DNA of 14,251 bases from an uncultured Clostridia bacterium (GTDB lineage Bacteria > Bacillota > Clostridia > Christensenellales > Borkfalkiaceae), in contig CALVZR010000197.1 of assembly GCA_944372565.1 (NCBI GenBank), positions 1 through 14,251 of the forward strand. Reading direction: 5' to 3'. The position numbers and the translations under genes were made by a program. Under the pieces are notes generated by a model. That model did no database searches. It saw only the letters and a list, made by a program, of their open reading frames with translations, and had not been told where the DNA came from. Of this stretch, positions 12,054-14,251 are shown piece by piece. Within the stretch, counting starts at the first letter, position 1. Each line of letters begins with the position of its first letter.

Positions 12054-13154
12054 ATGAAAAAAATCATTTGTATGGCGTTGGCGCTGCTCTTGTGCTGCGC
12101 GGCGTTTACGGGATGTTCGGGGCGGGGCAACGCGGCTTTGGAAGAGCGCATTGCCGAACTCGAACAGGCGTTGGAACAGCTCGAAAAAGAGCAGGGCGAG
12201 CAAGGGGAGCAGGGAGAACCCGGCGAACAAGGACCTCAGGGCCCGCAGGGCGAGCAAGGAGAACAAGGCGAGCAGGGAGAGCAGGGGGAACAAGGAGAGC
12301 AAGGCGAGCAGGGCGAACAAGGCCCCCAGGGACCGCAGGGCGAGCCCGGCGTGTTCGGCGGATTCCATACGGAAAAGGAAAGCTACGCCTGGGGCGAGCC
12401 GATCGACGTATATTACGGCGAAACGAAGTATTTCACCGTGGATTTTTATCACCTTTCCTCCACATGGGAAAGTTTCGGCTATTGGAATATATCGGTTTTC
12501 GCCGACATCACCACCTACGATTATCCCGTGCCGCAGACGGCATTGACAAACCTGATCTGGCTGGGCTACGACGGGGAAATGCGCCATTTTCAATATTTTG
12601 CGTTTAGTTCCTCTTATGTGGGCGACAGGCTGGACGCGCACACGACGAAGGAAGGGGTGGGGTTCAAACACGACGATACCGATTACATCACCAAGAAAGA
12701 AGATACGGGCTACACGCTGTATTTCTGCAATCCCTTCACCGCCATTCCCTATTGCAGAATGGAAAACATCTCGCTCAATACCTTCTCCGTGGCGGAGGAG
12801 CAGCTTTCCATGCCCGCCGACGAGCCGACGACGGTATATTGCAACGGAAAAAAGGCGTTCGACATCACCGTTTCCCAGCGCCCCATCGCCTACGGGGCGA
12901 AGGAGGTCGTGTTCGATTTCACGTTCACTACCTACGATTTTGAATTGAAACTTTCAAAATATCCCAAGTCCTGGTATGTGGTGGCGGAGGATATGCCAAA
13001 TTCTGAGGACTATGCCGGGGGAATTTCTTCGCAGGAAACGATCGGGAAAAATTCTTCGTTTACGGTGGAGGCGGTGTATGAAAACGTTACTCCCGCGCCC
13101 GCGATCAAAGTGATCTTAAAATTCGGCGGCACGGCGATGGAGAAAATCTTTTAA
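12054..13154 (+). CDS. Collagen-like lipoprotein with coiled coil and novel C-terminal domain
   Basis: A 366-residue exported lipoprotein. Signal peptide 1-20 ends in FTGC, so Cys21 is the lipid anchor. Residues 27-46 form heptads (LEERIAELEQALEQLEKE), a likely trimerising coiled coil. From Gly48 to about 101 there are 18 Gly-X-Y triplets, almost all GEQ with some GPQ and GEP; no lysine occurs in it, so the stalk is strongly negative. Residues 102-366 are a strand-rich globular domain with many aromatic residues that I cannot assign. The layout, anchor then coiled coil then collagen stalk then head, parallels other bacterial collagen-like surface proteins, in which the stalk presents a binding head. 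GGGGAGG (12041-12047) precedes the ATG. I found no convincing promoter in the 55 bases after the preceding terminator. A strong terminator follows at 13194. Confidence 0.87.
   Translation: MKKIICMALALLLCCAAFTGCSGRGNAALEERIAELEQALEQLEKEQGEQGEQGEPGEQGPQGPQGEQGEQGEQGEQGEQGEQGEQGEQGPQGPQGEPGVFGGFHTEKESYAWGEPIDVYYGETKYFTVDFYHLSSTWESFGYWNISVFADITTYDYPVPQTALTNLIWLGYDGEMRHFQYFAFSSSYVGDRLDAHTTKEGVGFKHDDTDYITKKEDTGYTLYFCNPFTAIPYCRMENISLNTFSVAEEQLSMPADEPTTVYCNGKKAFDITVSQRPIAYGAKEVVFDFTFTTYDFELKLSKYPKSWYVVAEDMPNSEDYAGGISSQETIGKNSSFTVEAVYENVTPAPAIKVILKFGGTAMEKIF
12195..12356 (+). repeat. Collagen-like Gly-X-Y tandem repeat
   Basis: Eighteen nine-base units encode Gly-Glu-Gln, Gly-Pro-Gln or Gly-Glu-Pro. 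Codons vary (GGC/GGA/GGG, GAG/GAA, CAG/CAA), but runs such as GGCGAGCAGGG recur, so copy number could change by slippage without a frameshift. Confidence 0.92.
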
Positions 13155-13193
13155 TAGAATAAGGCGACCCGCCGCAGGGCGAGAGAAAACTTA

Positions 13194-13242
13194 AAGCGCG
13201 CCCGAAGTTTTTTGCAAAACTTCGGGCGCGCTTCGTTTTTTT
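13194..13242 (+). terminator. Strong terminator after the collagen-like gene
   Basis: An 18-base-pair perfect stem (13194-13211 with 13216-13233), four-base loop TTGC, then CG and seven T. It is the strongest hairpin in the window. The 39 bases between the stop codon and the stem hold nothing else. Confidence 0.95.
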
Positions 13243-13253
13243 GCCGCGGGCGG

Positions 13254-13282
13254 TTGACTTTCCGCCCGTTTGATGATACAAT
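13254..13282 (+). promoter_or_regulatory. Promoter of the four-helix membrane protein gene
   Basis: TTGACT (13254-13259), 17 bases, TACAAT (13277-13282). The transcript begins near 13289 and carries a leader of about 85 bases that starts with a hairpin (CAACCTTG 13292-13299 with CAGGGTTG 13314-13321, one G-U pair). Confidence 0.8.
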
Positions 13283-13374
13283 TTATTTAATCAACCTTGA
13301 AAAATCAAAATCGCAGGGTTGAAAAATATTTTTATTGCGCCGCAGTTTGTCGCGCGGCATATGGGAGGATTTTT

Positions 13375-13896
13375 ATGGCAAAAAAGAAAAGCAGCAAAAA
13401 CAATTCGTTGATCGTTTCGGGCGTTACCCTTCTTTTGGGCGTGCTCGCCTTCTGCCTTGCGGGTTTTTTGGCGGCGGTCAAAATCGGCGGAGCGGACAGC
13501 AACAGTACCCTTACGGGATTTCAGTCGGCATTCGGTTATAAAGAAACGATTGGGAGCGGTATTCTATCTGCAAGCCTGGAAATCAATAAATTCAACATTA
13601 TGGTTACGCTCGGCTTGTTCCTGCCGCTGATCGGCGGCGTGCTCGCCATCTTCAAAGGCAAAATCTTCGGCTTTATCGCGCTCGTCGCTTTCGTTGCGGG
13701 GGCGGTGCTTTTGTTCCTCTGCCCGAGCTTGGTGAAGAGCACGTTGAGCACTGCCGGTATCAGTGATTGGCTCGGCGGTATTTTCGGCACAGATGCTTCC
13801 GTTCCCACTGCTCTCGGTATCGGGGCGATCCTCGGCGGCATTTTCTCCATTCTGGGCGCGCTCGCCGCGGCATATAAAACTTTTTTGATGAAATAA
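13375..13896 (+). CDS. Predicted four-helix membrane protein of unknown function
   Basis: A 173-residue protein with a lysine-rich start (MAKKKSSKNN) and four hydrophobic segments at about 11-35, 73-93, 97-119 and 145-167. The loop between the first two (36-72) is polar and probably outside; the third and fourth are linked by a short segment containing SDWLGGIFGTD. Gly and Ala are frequent in the helices (GAILGGIFSILGALAAA). No catalytic or transport motif was recognised, so no function is assigned. GGGAGG (13363-13368) lies 6 bases before the ATG at 13375; the frame is open from 13297 but the upstream part would include the leader hairpin and lacks a binding site. The gene stands alone with its own promoter and terminator. 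Confidence 0.8.
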   Translation: MAKKKSSKNNSLIVSGVTLLLGVLAFCLAGFLAAVKIGGADSNSTLTGFQSAFGYKETIGSGILSASLEINKFNIMVTLGLFLPLIGGVLAIFKGKIFGFIALVAFVAGAVLLFLCPSLVKSTLSTAGISDWLGGIFGTDASVPTALGIGAILGGIFSILGALAAAYKTFLMK

Positions 13897-13915
13897 TTTT
13901 CGGAAAAACGGCGTT

Positions 13916-13953
13916 TTCCGCGCGAAACTTCGGTTTTCGCGCGGAATTTTTTT
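13916..13953 (+). terminator. Terminator after the membrane protein gene
   Basis: TTCCGCGCGAAA (13916-13927) pairs with TTTCGCGCGGAA (13935-13946) around a short loop containing TTCG, followed by seven T. Confidence 0.92.
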
Positions 13954-14122
13954 ATTTTCCGAAAAAATAGTTGATGTTCCGTATGTTTGCGATTTTTTAA
14001 AATTCAGAAAAGAATTTGTTAATTTTTCACAAATCGAGGGCAATTTCGGGGAAGAAGTGATAATAAAAACCGAGGTTGAAAAAATTTCTCAAAAAAAATT
14101 TTAAAAAATTGTCGAAAAACGC
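13954..14122. other. AT-rich gene-free stretch
   Basis: No gene with a plausible start and ribosome binding site was seen on either strand. The stretch is strongly AT-rich, with A and T tracts (for example 14087-14110) just upstream of the promoter at 14123, and could act as an upstream promoter element. Confidence 0.6.
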
Positions 14123-14151
14123 TTTACAAATTTTTTCGGATAGTGTATAGT
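14123..14151 (+). promoter_or_regulatory. Strong promoter pointing off the right edge
   Basis: TTTACA (14123-14128), 17 bases, TATAGT (14146-14151), preceded by long A and T tracts. Transcription should begin near 14158. No start codon with a ribosome binding site follows within the window. Confidence 0.75.
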
Positions 14152-14157
14152 ATAGGT

Positions 14158-14206
14158 GTCCTTGAGAGAGAGGAACGCAAACGGCGCGGCTCTCCCCGAA
14201 AAGGAC
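14158..14206 (+). ncRNA. Structured 5' leader or small RNA, unassigned, continues past the edge
   Basis: Right at the predicted transcript start, GTCCTT (14158-14163) can pair with AAGGAC (14201-14206), and directly inside it GAGAG (14164-14168) with CTCTC (14190-14194); a short CGC/GCG pairing may cap it. The remaining bases to 14251 hold no gene start. It may be a cis-regulatory leader of the next gene or the 5' end of a small RNA; no known class fits with confidence. Confidence 0.4.
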
Positions 14207-14251
14207 GGCAAAACAGCTCATCATTTTCCCCCTTATCATATATTATTCAGA

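Noticed and set aside
12195..12356. CRISPR-like or satellite repeat
   Set aside because: The nine-base periodicity is fully explained by Gly-X-Y codons in an intact reading frame; there are no spacers.
13297..13374. Upstream start for the four-helix membrane protein
   Set aside because: It begins inside the leader hairpin without a ribosome binding site, whereas GGGAGG precedes the ATG at 13375.
14158..14210. Glycine riboswitch
   Set aside because: CTCTC-N4-AAAAGGAC resembles the 3' part of glycine aptamers, but the conserved core between the GAGAG and CTCTC arms is missing and the element is far too short.
14027..14239. 70-residue minus-strand frame at the right edge
   Set aside because: Translation of AT-rich promoter DNA with no ribosome binding site, on the strand opposite a clear promoter.

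Overview
The window looks like chromosomal DNA from a GC-rich Gram-positive bacterium of the Clostridia. The signs are strong GGAGG-type ribosome binding sites, near-consensus vegetative promoters, lipoprotein signal peptides, compact intergenic regions with hairpin-plus-T terminators, and the classic rpsF-ssb-rpsR operon. The mix of housekeeping genes and uncharacterised envelope proteins resembles gut Christensenellales-type genomes, but that placement is an inference from gene style, not a measurement. I saw no tRNA, rRNA, CRISPR array, insertion sequence, phage gene or recognisable defence system.

Left part (1-3530, + strand): the 3' portion of a D-alanine--D-alanine ligase gene, a eukaryotic-type NADP isocitrate dehydrogenase with a perfect consensus promoter buried in the end of the ligase gene, and a lipoprotein with a C-x-x-C module and a predicted beta-helix. 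Middle-left (3531-5533): a small XRE regulator on the minus strand, divergent from two tandem zinc-ribbon membrane proteins. A perfect palindrome overlaps the regulator's predicted -10, which suggests a self-regulating local circuit. A diacylglycerol-kinase-like lipid kinase on the minus strand follows.

Centre (5497-9913, + strand): the CCA-adding tRNA nucleotidyltransferase gene, whose promoter places transcription start at or next to the ATG, so the mRNA appears leaderless; rmuC directly behind it; then a 559-residue membrane-anchored protein with degenerate repeats of about 34 residues and no family I recognise. Right part (9938-14251): rpsF-ssb-rpsR with its own promoter and a leader hairpin; a phosphomannomutase-like HAD hydrolase whose true start is an internal GTG; a lipoprotein carrying a coiled coil, a collagen-like Gly-X-Y stretch and a novel C-terminal domain; a four-helix membrane protein; and finally an AT-rich stretch with a strong promoter that fires into a structured RNA leader running off the window.

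The most novel material is the repeat protein (8234-9913), the collagen-like lipoprotein (12054-13154), the XRE/zinc-ribbon cassette (3532-4486), the leaderless cca start, and the unassigned RNA leader at 14158-14251.
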